A model generated the notes under the pieces. That model made no database searches. It was given only the letters and a program-made list of their open reading frames with translations, and was not told where the DNA came from. The position numbers and the translations under genes were made by a program. Shown piece by piece: positions 14,633 to 22,731 of a stretch of 27,205 bases of DNA (positions are counted from its first letter, which is position 1; every line of letters starts with the position of its first letter). Origin of the DNA: MESE01 sp036675035 (GTDB lineage: Bacteria > Pseudomonadota > Gammaproteobacteria > Burkholderiales > Burkholderiaceae_D); NCBI GenBank assembly GCA_036675035.1, contig JAKFFO010000083.1, positions 1 through 27,205 of the forward strand, read 5' to 3'.

Positions 14633-14718
14633 GCTCGCCTCTTGCAGTGCCCGCACTGCGGCGAGCCGAACGCCTTGCAAGGCGATGTCGTTATGCAGGC
14701 GTGGAGCAATGCTCCACG
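14633..14718. repeat. cluster of three palindromes (possible dispersed hairpin repeat)
   Basis: First, GCTCGCC (14633-14639) plus GCAGTGC (14644-14650) face GCACTGC (14653-14659) plus GGCGAGC (14660-14666), giving two stacked 7-bp stems with a 4-nt bulge. Second, CGCCTTGCAAGGCG (14671-14684) is a perfect 14-bp palindrome. Third, CGTGGAGC (14700-14707) and GCTCCACG (14711-14718) form an 8-bp stem with a 3-nt loop. Such clusters in an intergenic gap resemble REP/BIME-type elements. I cannot confirm other copies from this window. Confidence 0.55.
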
Positions 14719-14780
14719 AAATCCCTGCTGCACCATCCAGCTACGGCCGCCAAAATGCACAACTTAATCCTGCGCGGTCC

Positions 14781-14809
14781 CTTAAACCGTGGTTTTTTAG
14801 CACTATAAT
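14781..14809 (+). promoter_or_regulatory. putative phaR promoter
   Basis: A perfect TATAAT at 14804-14809 follows TTAAAC (14782-14787) at 16 bp, or CTTAAA (14781-14786) at 17 bp. Transcription would start near 14816 and give a 73-nt leader. This supports separate expression of phaR from phaC. Confidence 0.65.
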
Positions 14810-14819
14810 GAAATATGCC

Positions 14820-14841
14820 AAAGCGAACGCACGTTCACTTT
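14820..14841. promoter_or_regulatory. inverted repeat in the phaR leader, candidate operator
   Basis: The arms AAAGCGAACG (14820-14829) and CGTTCACTTT (14832-14841) pair with one mismatch around a 2-bp centre. They start just after the predicted transcription start. PhaR of C. necator represses its own gene, so self-binding is plausible, but I cannot match the sequence to a known PhaR site. Confidence 0.42.
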
Positions 14842-14888
14842 TTACTGATATATTTTGCTGCGATATGAACCACTGACTGGGGTGACCG

Positions 14889-15452
14889 ATGAATAGTGCA
14901 AAAAAGACGTCTGAGCGCTTGATCAAGAAATATCCGAATCGACGTCTCTATGACACACAGACCAGTTCCTACATAACGCTTACCGATGTGAAGCAGCTGG
15001 TGTTGAATAACGAAGAATTCATCGTGGTCGATGCCAAGACTGACGAAGATCTGACTCGCAGTATTCTTCTGCAGATCATTCTGGAAGAAGAAGCGAACGG
15101 ATCTCCAATGTTTTCCAGCAATGCGCTCTCGCAGATCATTCGTTATTACGGTCATGCAATGCAAGGCATGATGGGTTCATATCTCGAAAAAAACATTCAG
15201 GCGTTCATCGATATTCAAAACAAGCTGACTGAAAATTCCAAAGGCCTGTATGAAGGAAAACCTTTCAGCCCTGAAATGTGGACCCAGTTCATGAGCGTTC
15301 AGGGTCCGATGATGCAGGGAATGATGAGCAACTACATAGAACAAAGCAAATCGCTGTTTATCCAGATGCAGGAGCAGATGCAAAGTCAAACCAAAAACAT
15401 GTTCGGCGCGTTCCCGTTTACGCCGCCGCCGACCGATAAGTCGCAGAAATAG
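14889..15452 (+). CDS. phaR: PHA synthesis repressor PhaR
   Basis: The 187-residue regulator has the PHB/PHA accumulation regulator N-terminal DNA-binding domain (about 9-68: ERLIKKYPNRRLYDTQTSSY, ITLTDVKQLV, FIVVDAKTDEDLTRSILLQI) followed by the helical accumulation-regulator domain (SQIIRYYGHAMQGMMGSYLE). A Met/Gln-rich tail follows that probably binds nascent PHA. In C. necator PhaR represses phasin genes and itself and is titrated onto granules when polymer forms. A GGGGTGA ribosome site lies 5 bp before the ATG. Its own promoter and an inverted repeat in the leader suggest autoregulation. It sits downstream of phaC as in many Burkholderiales. Confidence 0.95.
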   Translation: MNSAKKTSERLIKKYPNRRLYDTQTSSYITLTDVKQLVLNNEEFIVVDAKTDEDLTRSILLQIILEEEANGSPMFSSNALSQIIRYYGHAMQGMMGSYLEKNIQAFIDIQNKLTENSKGLYEGKPFSPEMWTQFMSVQGPMMQGMMSNYIEQSKSLFIQMQEQMQSQTKNMFGAFPFTPPPTDKSQK

Positions 15453-15504
15453 CAGGCAATCAACTGTCCGGATGCTCGTGCTTGAAGTACGGGCCATCCA
15501 CTCG

Positions 15505-15545
15505 AAGGAGGTACAATAGCGGATTCGCTTTTGACCTCCTTTTTT
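15505..15545 (+). terminator. terminator-shaped hairpin directly abutting rimO
   Basis: AAGGAGGT (15505-15512) pairs with ACCTCCTT (15534-15541). Inner pairs CAA/TTG and AGCG/CGCT form around a GATT loop, and a T run follows up to the ATG at 15546. It would terminate phaR transcription. The stem also contains a perfect anti-16S sequence and a TACAAT resembling a -10 (15512-15517), so it may have a role in rimO expression. Confidence 0.6.
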
Positions 15546-16910
15546 ATGTCCATCGTTTCTCCAGCAGCACCAAAAATCGGCTTTGTTTCACTTGGCTGTC
15601 CCAAGGCTTTGGTCGATTCGGAACAGATTTTGACCCAGTTGCGTGCCGAAGGTTACGAAACTGCCAAATCCTATGACGGCGCCGACCTGGTGATCGTCAA
15701 CACATGCGGATTTATCGATGCCGCGGTCCAGGAATCCCTCGATGCAATCGGTGAAGCGCTCACCGAAAACGGCAAAGTGATCGTAACCGGGTGTCTGGGC
15801 GCGAAAAAAGATGCGAGCGGCGATGACATCATTCAAAAAGTCCATCCGAAGGTACTTGCGGTAACCGGACCGCATGCTCTTGGCGAGGTGATGAATGCAG
15901 TGCATATCCATTTGCCCAAACCCCATGCGCCGTTCATCGATCTGGTGCCGGCACAGGGTATCAAGCTTACGCCGAAGCATTATGCGTATTTGAAAATTTC
16001 GGAAGGGTGCAATCACCGCTGCAGCTTTTGCATCATCCCGTCGATGCGCGGCGACCTCGTGTCGCGCCCGATCGCCGATGTCATGCTGGAAGCGGAAAAT
16101 CTGTTCAAGGCCGGTGTAAAGGAATTGCTGGTGATTTCACAAGATACCAGCGCCTATGGCGTGGACGTAAAGTTCCGCACCGGTTTCTGGAATGGCAAGC
16201 CGGTGAAGACGCACATGACGCAACTGGTAGAGGCATTGGGTGAGCTTGGCGCGCAGTACGGTGCATGGGTGCGGCTGCATTATGTGTACCCGTATCCGCA
16301 TGTCGATGCGATTATTCCGGCGATGGCGGCAGGCGGCAGCGTAGTGCCATATCTCGATGTCCCGCTGCAGCATGCGCATCCCGATGTGCTGAAGCGAATG
16401 AAGCGCCCGGCCAGCGGCGAAAAGAATATCGAGCGTATCCGCGCCTGGCGTGACATGTGCCCCGAAATTACGATTAGGTCCACGTTTATCGCCGGCTTTC
16501 CGGGCGAGACTGAAGCAGAGTTCCAGTACCTGCTCGATTTCCTGGAAGAGGCACAGATCGATCGCTTGGGTTGCTTTGCATATTCCCCGGTTGAAGGTGC
16601 GACTGCCAATGCATTGGCGAATCCGGTGCCGGAAGAATTGCGCGAAGAACGCCGTGGCCGCGTGATGCGCTTGCAAGAAGAAATTTCAAAAAAACGATTG
16701 CAATCGAAGGTCGGAAAAACCATTCGTGTATTGATGGATGAAGTCAACCGGGACGGTGGCGTTGCCCGATCCGTTGCCGATGCGCCCGAAATCGATGGTG
16801 TCGTGTACGTGAAACCGCCATACGAGCCGCACAGGAAACTGGCAGTCGGGGAGTTCGTCGATGTCACGGTGACGGCGGCGGATGCCCATGACCTATGGGC
16901 CAAGGCATGA
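15546..16910 (+). CDS. rimO: ribosomal protein S12 methylthiotransferase RimO
   Basis: This 454-residue radical-SAM enzyme adds a methylthio group to the conserved Asp (E. coli D89) of ribosomal protein S12. Three domains are clear. The N-terminal MTTase domain has cluster cysteines C18 (SLGCPKALVDSE), C54 (VNTCGFIDAA) and C83 (VTGCLG). The radical-SAM core has C155, C159 and C162 (SEGCNHRCSFCIIPSMRG). The C-terminal TRAM domain spans roughly 385-450. The start at 15546 is taken because IGFVSLGCPKALVD then lies where it does in homologues. A TTG at 15531 is possible but lies in the hairpin stem. There is no ordinary ribosome site. The stop overlaps the next gene by 4 nt. Confidence 0.95.
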   Translation: MSIVSPAAPKIGFVSLGCPKALVDSEQILTQLRAEGYETAKSYDGADLVIVNTCGFIDAAVQESLDAIGEALTENGKVIVTGCLGAKKDASGDDIIQKVHPKVLAVTGPHALGEVMNAVHIHLPKPHAPFIDLVPAQGIKLTPKHYAYLKISEGCNHRCSFCIIPSMRGDLVSRPIADVMLEAENLFKAGVKELLVISQDTSAYGVDVKFRTGFWNGKPVKTHMTQLVEALGELGAQYGAWVRLHYVYPYPHVDAIIPAMAAGGSVVPYLDVPLQHAHPDVLKRMKRPASGEKNIERIRAWRDMCPEITIRSTFIAGFPGETEAEFQYLLDFLEEAQIDRLGCFAYSPVEGATANALANPVPEELREERRGRVMRLQEEISKKRLQSKVGKTIRVLMDEVNRDGGVARSVADAPEIDGVVYVKPPYEPHRKLAVGEFVDVTVTAADAHDLWAKA

Positions 16911-17410
16911 GATTGGCGGTTCTCCGAAAGCTGGTTGCAGTTACGGCATTATGCCTACCCGTTGCTGCGTTGAGCGCCGATCTGCAAGCAGCGTCGAAAG
17001 AAAGCGAGCAACGGAAGACCGAACCATCATCCAGCGGCGCGTCAAAAACGCCTGACGGCTTTGCAGGTTTATTTAGCAAGCCGGTCGCATTTCGCGGAAA
17101 GCTGGGCGAGCTGTCGGTACAGGCCACGGTCCGACCCAAGGAGATCGCTGAAGAAGGGCTGGAAGGCGAATATTTCTTTTTTGGCCGATCGCAAAAAATT
17201 CTTCTGGCCGGAGAACTCGAAGGTGAAAGTATCTTTCTTGAAGAGTCGGAAAACGGCACCAACATTTCAGGGCAATGGGAAGGCAAACTGCAAGACGGCA
17301 TAATTCAAGGCACCTGGATGTCCGCCGATGGTTCAATCAGCAAACCATTCAGCTTAAGGCCGATTCAGCCGCATGCTCGTTCGCCGAAGGTACAAGCGTT
17401 ATCCAAGTAG
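16907..17410 (+). CDS. predicted secreted/periplasmic protein, function unknown
   Basis: This 167-residue protein has a clear signal peptide (basic MRLAVLRK, then a hydrophobic VAVTALCLPVAALSA core with cleavage near residue 24). A Lys/Ser/Glu-rich linker follows, then a beta-rich domain built of alternating strands: FRGKLGELSVQATV, LEGEYFFFGRSQKILLAGEL, SIFLEESENGTNISGQWEGKL and IIQGTWMSADGSISKPFSL. G-x-W and G-x-Y turns recur, as in small lipocalin-like or lysozyme-inhibitor-like folds, but I do not recognise the family. The ATG at 16907 overlaps the rimO stop (ATGA), so translation is probably coupled; an ATG at 16895 is the alternative. The pairing with rimO looks like operon economy more than shared function. 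Confidence 0.7.
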   Translation: MRLAVLRKLVAVTALCLPVAALSADLQAASKESEQRKTEPSSSGASKTPDGFAGLFSKPVAFRGKLGELSVQATVRPKEIAEEGLEGEYFFFGRSQKILLAGELEGESIFLEESENGTNISGQWEGKLQDGIIQGTWMSADGSISKPFSLRPIQPHARSPKVQALSK

Positions 17411-17630
17411 GAATCGGCACGGCAATGCAAGCTCCCGTCGCGCTGTGCAAGGCTGGAGCGGGCACATAAATATTCGCTCGGAAGAAATTGGGGATGTCCT
17501 TGGACCGTGCTCAATCGCGTTGGCGCAGCATCGGTTATGCGCCCCAGCCAGCAAAATTCTCATATAAACTCTACAATTTATTCCGGCCGGAAAATTGGTC
17601 AGATAAATTTTATTGAGCGCGGAGAATACA

Positions 17631-18797
17631 GTGACTGACAAGAAATCGCCGCAGACCAGGCTTGTACACAGCGACTATATCGCGCCGAGTGGATTCGCTG
17701 CATTTCCGACCGCAATCCATCATGCCTCCACCGTATTGTTCGACAACGTCGCTGCAATGCGTTCGCGCAACTGGCAGGACAAGACGGCATATACCTATGG
17801 CTTGCACGGTACCCCGACTACCTTCACACTCGAAGCCCGGCTCGCCGAAATTGAGGGTGGCAAGCATTGCCTGCTGGCGCCCAGCGGCTTGGCCGCAATC
17901 GCGATGGTCGATTTCGCGCTGCTGAAAGCCGGCGACGACATGCTGATTCCCGATAATGTTTATAACCCGAACCGGGAACTGGGAAATTGGCTGGCGCGTG
18001 ACTTCGGCGTGTCGGTACGTTTCTACGATCCACTGATCGGCGCCGGTATCGGCGATTTGATTCGAGCCAATACCAGATTGATCTGGGCCGAAACGCCCGG
18101 TTCAGTCTCAATGGAAGTGCCCGATATACCGGCAATTTGCCGCGCTGCGCATGACAAAGGCGTATTGGTTGCGCTCGATAACACATGGTCGGCGGGACTC
18201 GCATTCCGGGCGTTCGAGCATGGTGTCGATATCGTGATGCAGGCACTGACGAAATACCAGTCGGGAGGCTCGGACGTGCTGATGGGCGCCGTCGTAACGC
18301 GCGATACAGCATTGAACAATCGAATTGAAACCGCGCATATGCGGCTCGGTTCTGGCGTCAGTGTCGACGATGCATACCTCGTGTTGCGAGGTTTGCCGAC
18401 GATGAAACTGCGCCTGGATGCGCATGACGCAGGCGCGCGCCTGGTCGCAAGCTGGCTGAAGACTCGATCCGAAATCGATAAAGTACTTCATCCTGCATTC
18501 TCCGATTGCCCGGGGCACGAACACTGGACGCGAGACTTTATCGGAGCGGGCGGGCTGTTTTCGGTAATTTTCGATGAACGTTATTCCGAAGCACAAACCG
18601 ATCGCTTCATAGACAGCTTGAAAATTTTCAAAATCGGTTTCAGCTGGGGCGGCGCCAATAGCTTATGCGTACCGTATCGGATTCAGACAATGCGCAAGAA
18701 CTGGCGCGGAAACGGCCAGTTGGTACGATTCAACGTCGGGCTGGAAGATCCGGCGGATTTGATCGCCGATATTGAGCAGGCGCTGTCAGCTTTATAA
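17631..18797 (+). CDS. metC: cystathionine beta-lyase MetC
   Basis: This 388-residue PLP enzyme of the Cys/Met-metabolism (trans-sulfuration) family cleaves cystathionine to homocysteine, pyruvate and ammonia in methionine synthesis. It shows YTYGLHGTPTTFTLEARLAE near the N terminus, the PLP-phosphate loop LLAPSGLAAI (81-90), Y111 stacking on the cofactor, LDNTWSAGLAF (D183), and the Schiff-base lysine K208 in QALTKYQSGGSDVLMG. The GTG at 17631 is preferred because GGAG lies 6 bp upstream; a TTG at 17613 is the alternative. The 220-bp gap before it holds no gene and no strong terminator. An AT-rich stretch near 17565-17610 may carry the promoter. Confidence 0.92.
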   Translation: MTDKKSPQTRLVHSDYIAPSGFAAFPTAIHHASTVLFDNVAAMRSRNWQDKTAYTYGLHGTPTTFTLEARLAEIEGGKHCLLAPSGLAAIAMVDFALLKAGDDMLIPDNVYNPNRELGNWLARDFGVSVRFYDPLIGAGIGDLIRANTRLIWAETPGSVSMEVPDIPAICRAAHDKGVLVALDNTWSAGLAFRAFEHGVDIVMQALTKYQSGGSDVLMGAVVTRDTALNNRIETAHMRLGSGVSVDDAYLVLRGLPTMKLRLDAHDAGARLVASWLKTRSEIDKVLHPAFSDCPGHEHWTRDFIGAGGLFSVIFDERYSEAQTDRFIDSLKIFKIGFSWGGANSLCVPYRIQTMRKNWRGNGQLVRFNVGLEDPADLIADIEQALSAL

Positions 18798-18805
18798 TGT
18801 GATTT

Positions 18806-18822
18806 GAGCATAACGGATGCTC
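18806..18822. terminator. small hairpin between convergent metC and the c-di-GMP gene
   Basis: GAGCAT (18806-18811) and ATGCTC (18817-18822) form a perfect 6-bp stem with a five-base loop in the 29-bp gap between two convergent stops. No T run is present, so termination strength is uncertain. Confidence 0.4.
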
Positions 18823-18826
18823 GCTG

Positions 18827-21595
18827 TCAGCCGGTGGAGACCAGCGAGCCCATCAGATTTTTGCGTAGCAGCTTGCCGAAATCGCGTGCCGGAACCGGCC
18901 TGCTGAAATAAAAACCCTGGATCTCATCACATCCGCGGCTGCGCAGGAATTGCAGTTGCTCCAGCGCTTCGACGCCTTCGGCCACGACCACGATTTTCAG
19001 ACTTTTTCCCATCGCAATGATCGCATCCGCGATTGCTTCATCTGCCTGGTCGCCGGGAATATCGGTAATGAAGGATCGATCGATCTTGATGATATCGATC
19101 GGAAATTGCTTGAGATGCGACAGGGATGAGTATCCGATACCAAAATCATCGATCGCAATATGAATACCCATTGCTTTCAATCCGGCTAAAACCTGAATCG
19201 TTTTGTCCGTATTGTGCATCATCATGCTTTCGGTGATTTCCAGCTCCAGCAAGGCAGGGTCCATTCCGACTTCTTGCAGGGTGCTTGCCACGTCGGCAAG
19301 CAAATTATCGTCCGCGAATTGACGCGCCGACAAATTGACTGCGATACGTATTGCGGGCAGCCCCAGCTTTTGCCACGCACAGTTCTGGCCGCAGGCTTCC
19401 CGCAACACCCATTTCGTCAGCGGTATGATCAATCCGGTTTCTTCTGCAAGCGGAATGAAATGCTCGGGATGCATCAGGCCCAGTTCAGGGTGCTGCCATC
19501 GAACCAGTACTTCCATCCCGGTGATGCGTCCGGACTGCGCATCGACCTTGGCCTGATAGTGCAGCAGCAGCTCATCGCGCTCAAGCGCACGACGCAAGCT
19601 AGATTCCAGTGCAAGCTGCGCGGCCGAATGCAGGTCCATTTGCGCCGAATAGAACTGGAAGTTGTTTTTGCCGCCGTCCTTGGCGCGGTACATTGCGACG
19701 TCCGCATGTTTCATCAGCGAAAACTCATCCCGGCCATCTTCAGGGAAGGTGCTGATGCCGATACTGGCGGTAATATGAATCAGCTGACCGTCGAGCGGGT
19801 GTTCCTTGACCAGCGCAGTAAGAATCTGACGGGCCACCTGGCTTACCTGGCCCAGGTCAACGACTTCTTCGAGCAGCACGACGAATTCATCGCCGCCTAG
19901 CCGCGCCACCAGATCTCCTTCGCGCAACGAAGCCTTCAGCCGCCGCGCCATTTCCTGCAACAAGCGATCGCCGGCGTCGTGGCCGAGCGTGTCGTTGATG
20001 TTCTTGAAACGGTCCAGGTCAATGAACAATACCGCGAGGCCCTTGTAGTAGCGGCGTGCCTGAATCATCGCATGGCTGAGATGGCGATTGAACATTGCCC
20101 GATTCGGCAAGTCCGTCAGCGGATCATGATAAGCCAGGTGCTGGATGTGGTCCTGCAATTCCTTCCGTTCGGTGACGTCGCGTACCAGCGACAGCAAATG
20201 CTGGTGTCCATCTATTTCGATCGGGCCGATGCGGATTTCGACCGGGAATACCGTTCCGTCCTTGTGACGATGCCGGCTTTCCAGCGCAATCGGTGTGCCG
20301 GTCGTGATCGGGCCAAGCAATCCTTTCATTTTCTTGATTGACAGATCCACGTCGATATCGGACAGGCTCATGCTCAGCAATTCATTTCTGGTGTAGCCAA
20401 GGCAGTCGCAACCACGCTGATTGACATCGATGAATCTGCCGTCGAAATCATGCACATAGAAGCTATCGGATGCCTGTTCTACCAGTGCGCGGAAGTGTGC
20501 TTCGCTTTCACGCAGCGCGGCTTCTGTCTGCTCACGCTGGAAGAATTGTCCGATATGGCGGCCGATGAAGTGCGCACTGCGCAGCATTTCCTCGTCCACT
20601 TCCTGTGATTGTCTTGCAAACAGTTCCATGATCCCGAGAATTTCTCCACCTGCCTCGATCGGAAACGCGAACGCAGCGCGCAGGCCTGCGGAACGAGCTG
20701 CTTGCGCGCGAGGAAAATCGGCGTCCCGGGTGACGTCTGCAATCCATACCGGCTCGCCGAGCCGCATGGTGCGTCCGAGCAGCCCTTCGGAATGAGAAAT
20801 TTCCAGCAGGTTCCGGGTGGCGTGGAAAAAACCTTCGACCTGCGGATGCGGCAAGGACCAGATCGAGTTTCGCCTGAGTGCGGATTCGGCACGATCCACG
20901 ATCCACAATGCGCCGCATACCCAGCCGAGGGTTTCACTGATGGTCTGAATGATTTCGGGTATGACTTCTGCAGGGGAATCCGACTCGGCCAGCAAGCGGG
21001 TGATGGTATGTTCCATCGATTGGCGCAGTTCCACCAGTTTTCGGCGCGTGACATCCATGATCGTTCCGTGCAGGCGGCGGACCTTGCCACGCCCGTTTCT
21101 TACCGGCTGACCGATGACGCGAACCCAGCGGGTTTCACCGCTTGGAATAATCAGGCGGAACTCGATTTCGAAATCCCGCCCGTCATGCAGCGCGGCATCG
21201 ACGCGGTCCTTCAGATGCACACGGTCGTCCTTGTGTACCTGTTTCGATAATTCCTTGTAAGTCAGCGGCGGCGACGATGGCGGCAATCCGATAATCCGGA
21301 AGCATTCCTCGGACCACAAACCTTTTTGTTCCGCCTTGTCGAATGACCAGTGGCCGAGACCGGCGATGCGCTGAGCTTCTTCAAGGCGACTGTACAAGTC
21401 CTGCATTTCACGCGACGATATTTCCTGGGCCCGTTCGACCAGATAACGTTCGCGATCCGCTTCTGTGTAGGCACGACTGACCCGTTCGAGAATCTGCGAC
21501 CATTGCTCCGGCGTCGGGGCTTGATCGAGGTTATCTATGCCGAGCCTTTTAAGCTGCCGCAGTAACAGGCGATGATTGACTGGCACCGGACTCAT
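18827..21595 (-). CDS. PAS-GAF-PAS-GGDEF-EAL cyclic-di-GMP signalling protein
   Basis: This 922-residue cytoplasmic sensor has no membrane segment. In order it carries an N-terminal helical region with a possible coiled coil (about 45-75), PAS (75-185, ending GTIMDVTRRK), GAF (195-355), PAS (365-478, ending SLVRDVTERKEL), GGDEF (485-650) and EAL (665-910). The diguanylate cyclase motif RLGGDEF is intact at 566-571, and an allosteric I-site RxxD (R558-D561) lies exactly 5 residues before it. The phosphodiesterase domain keeps EVLVRW (695-700, in place of EALxRW), NLSARQF, EITES, DDFGIGYSS (816-824), KIDRSFI, AEGVE and QGFYFSRP, so both activities look possible. Its ATG overlaps the stop of the upstream FIST gene by 4 nt. 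Confidence 0.95.
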   Translation of the reverse strand: MSPVPVNHRLLLRQLKRLGIDNLDQAPTPEQWSQILERVSRAYTEADRERYLVERAQEISSREMQDLYSRLEEAQRIAGLGHWSFDKAEQKGLWSEECFRIIGLPPSSPPLTYKELSKQVHKDDRVHLKDRVDAALHDGRDFEIEFRLIIPSGETRWVRVIGQPVRNGRGKVRRLHGTIMDVTRRKLVELRQSMEHTITRLLAESDSPAEVIPEIIQTISETLGWVCGALWIVDRAESALRRNSIWSLPHPQVEGFFHATRNLLEISHSEGLLGRTMRLGEPVWIADVTRDADFPRAQAARSAGLRAAFAFPIEAGGEILGIMELFARQSQEVDEEMLRSAHFIGRHIGQFFQREQTEAALRESEAHFRALVEQASDSFYVHDFDGRFIDVNQRGCDCLGYTRNELLSMSLSDIDVDLSIKKMKGLLGPITTGTPIALESRHRHKDGTVFPVEIRIGPIEIDGHQHLLSLVRDVTERKELQDHIQHLAYHDPLTDLPNRAMFNRHLSHAMIQARRYYKGLAVLFIDLDRFKNINDTLGHDAGDRLLQEMARRLKASLREGDLVARLGGDEFVVLLEEVVDLGQVSQVARQILTALVKEHPLDGQLIHITASIGISTFPEDGRDEFSLMKHADVAMYRAKDGGKNNFQFYSAQMDLHSAAQLALESSLRRALERDELLLHYQAKVDAQSGRITGMEVLVRWQHPELGLMHPEHFIPLAEETGLIIPLTKWVLREACGQNCAWQKLGLPAIRIAVNLSARQFADDNLLADVASTLQEVGMDPALLELEITESMMMHNTDKTIQVLAGLKAMGIHIAIDDFGIGYSSLSHLKQFPIDIIKIDRSFITDIPGDQADEAIADAIIAMGKSLKIVVVAEGVEALEQLQFLRSRGCDEIQGFYFSRPVPARDFGKLLRKNLMGSLVSTG

Positions 21596-22731
21596 GCCTC
21601 GGAAAAGGTGGTCAGCGTCATGGTCTGGTTCTGCAAGTCACAGGTGCCGATGACGCCGGGAGAAATTTCTCCGTACGAATAGAAACCCACTTGGTGTGCG
21701 CCGGCAGGCAAATGCTCCAGTGTCAGTTCAGTTTCTTCGTCGACCCGCTCGCCGAGGACCAGCCGCCTTCCTACGCAACTGACGGCAATCGCAAGCATGG
21801 GGCCGGCAATCGCCATGCTATCCCGCGCCTGTTCCGCAGCCATGCTCGCGCCGTCGAGCAGGCGGTCGAAATTTGTCCTCATCAGCTGTGCCAGGTAACC
21901 TTTTGGCACATCGCCAGCAAAAGTCATCGATTGTTCGGTCTCGTCAACCGCAAGGACGGTGCGAACCAGTTCACGCGAGTCAGCCGCGTCCTGCCGAATC
22001 GAGAGAGGAAACAAGAGGCCGGTAGCAGGCAGTCCGCCAGCCAGATCGCCCAGATACTCCTTGTACAAAGTGAGCGCGGGCCTGCCGTCGAGTTCATACA
22101 ATATATTGCCGTGCGAGCGGGTAATACGGCGTTCCGGTCCGAAGCTGCCCCAGCCGCCGCGCGAGCCATAAGTTATTTGCAGGTGGTCGCCGTAAAAGCC
22201 GGCAGCAGTAACGACTCCGGCTTCGGGCTTTCCATTCCGCATCACCCAGGTGCGCTGAAAACGGTCTCCATCGGCGGCCAGACCGCCGGTGACTATTACA
22301 TGCGGCGGCAACGTGGAACTGAAACCCTTGATCAATTCACTGCCGTTGACGTTAAGACCGTCGGACAGTATGAATACGCTGCACAAATCGTCATGGGCAA
22401 GTTGCGTGGCCAGCTGTTCGCCAACGCCAAATGATTCTGAAGCGGCATTTATTTTCGTGGAGACCACCGCGATACGGCTCTGTTCGAATTGAAGCACGGC
22501 GACGGAAATACTGGCATCGTTGACCAGTGGACCGGCAATTTCGCCGGCCGACGAACAACCGATCATTCGGGATCTCGGATACGCGGAAGCCAGTTCTGCA
22601 ATAACGTGCGGTCTGTCGATGAATTCGGGGGCAGCAAATACGATTACCAAAGTCTGTTCGGAATCAAGGGCGGGAAATTCATTCACCGACCACCGATTGC
22701 CGACTTCATAAGTAAACGTGCTTAATTTCAT
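21592..22731 (-). CDS. FIST domain sensory protein
   Basis: The 379-residue product has the FIST N domain (about 28-215: LVIVFAAPEFIDRP, MIGCSSAGEIAG, SVFILSDGLNVNG, VIVTGGLAADG) and the FIST C domain (about 220-360: ELDGRPALTLYKEYLG, LFPLSIRQ, PMLAIAVSCVGRRLVLGERVDEE split over adjoining segments, GFYSYGEISPG). FIST domains are predicted ligand-binding sensors, possibly for amino acids, and are usually linked to signalling output. Here the output protein is encoded immediately downstream with a 4-nt ATGA overlap, which points to an obligate pair acting in the cytoplasm. No signal peptide or membrane segment is seen. The ribosome site is weak, and about 300 bp of gene-free DNA upstream may hold the promoter. 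Confidence 0.93.
   Translation of the reverse strand: MKLSTFTYEVGNRWSVNEFPALDSEQTLVIVFAAPEFIDRPHVIAELASAYPRSRMIGCSSAGEIAGPLVNDASISVAVLQFEQSRIAVVSTKINAASESFGVGEQLATQLAHDDLCSVFILSDGLNVNGSELIKGFSSTLPPHVIVTGGLAADGDRFQRTWVMRNGKPEAGVVTAAGFYGDHLQITYGSRGGWGSFGPERRITRSHGNILYELDGRPALTLYKEYLGDLAGGLPATGLLFPLSIRQDAADSRELVRTVLAVDETEQSMTFAGDVPKGYLAQLMRTNFDRLLDGASMAAEQARDSMAIAGPMLAIAVSCVGRRLVLGERVDEETELTLEHLPAGAHQVGFYSYGEISPGVIGTCDLQNQTMTLTTFSEA

Larger units (their letters stand above)
14438..14888. other. 450-bp phaC-phaR spacer, structured and without a credible gene
   Basis: No frame here has both a ribosome site and a protein-like composition. The first 80 bp are A-rich (14497-14520) with a weak TCAGT/ACTGA pairing that might end phaC transcription. 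The middle, 14633-14718, holds three palindromes listed separately. The last 110 bp hold the phaR promoter and leader. Confidence 0.6.

Noticed and set aside
14539..14808. 89-codon frame in the phaC-phaR spacer
   Set aside because: It spans the palindrome cluster, lacks a ribosome site, and has no protein-like pattern.
19214..19900. 228-codon plus-strand frame inside the c-di-GMP gene
   Set aside because: It is fully antisense to a well-supported GGDEF-EAL coding region, and its composition is that of a shadow frame.
21691..22434. 247-codon plus-strand frame inside the FIST gene
   Set aside because: Antisense shadow of FIST coding sequence with no domain signature.
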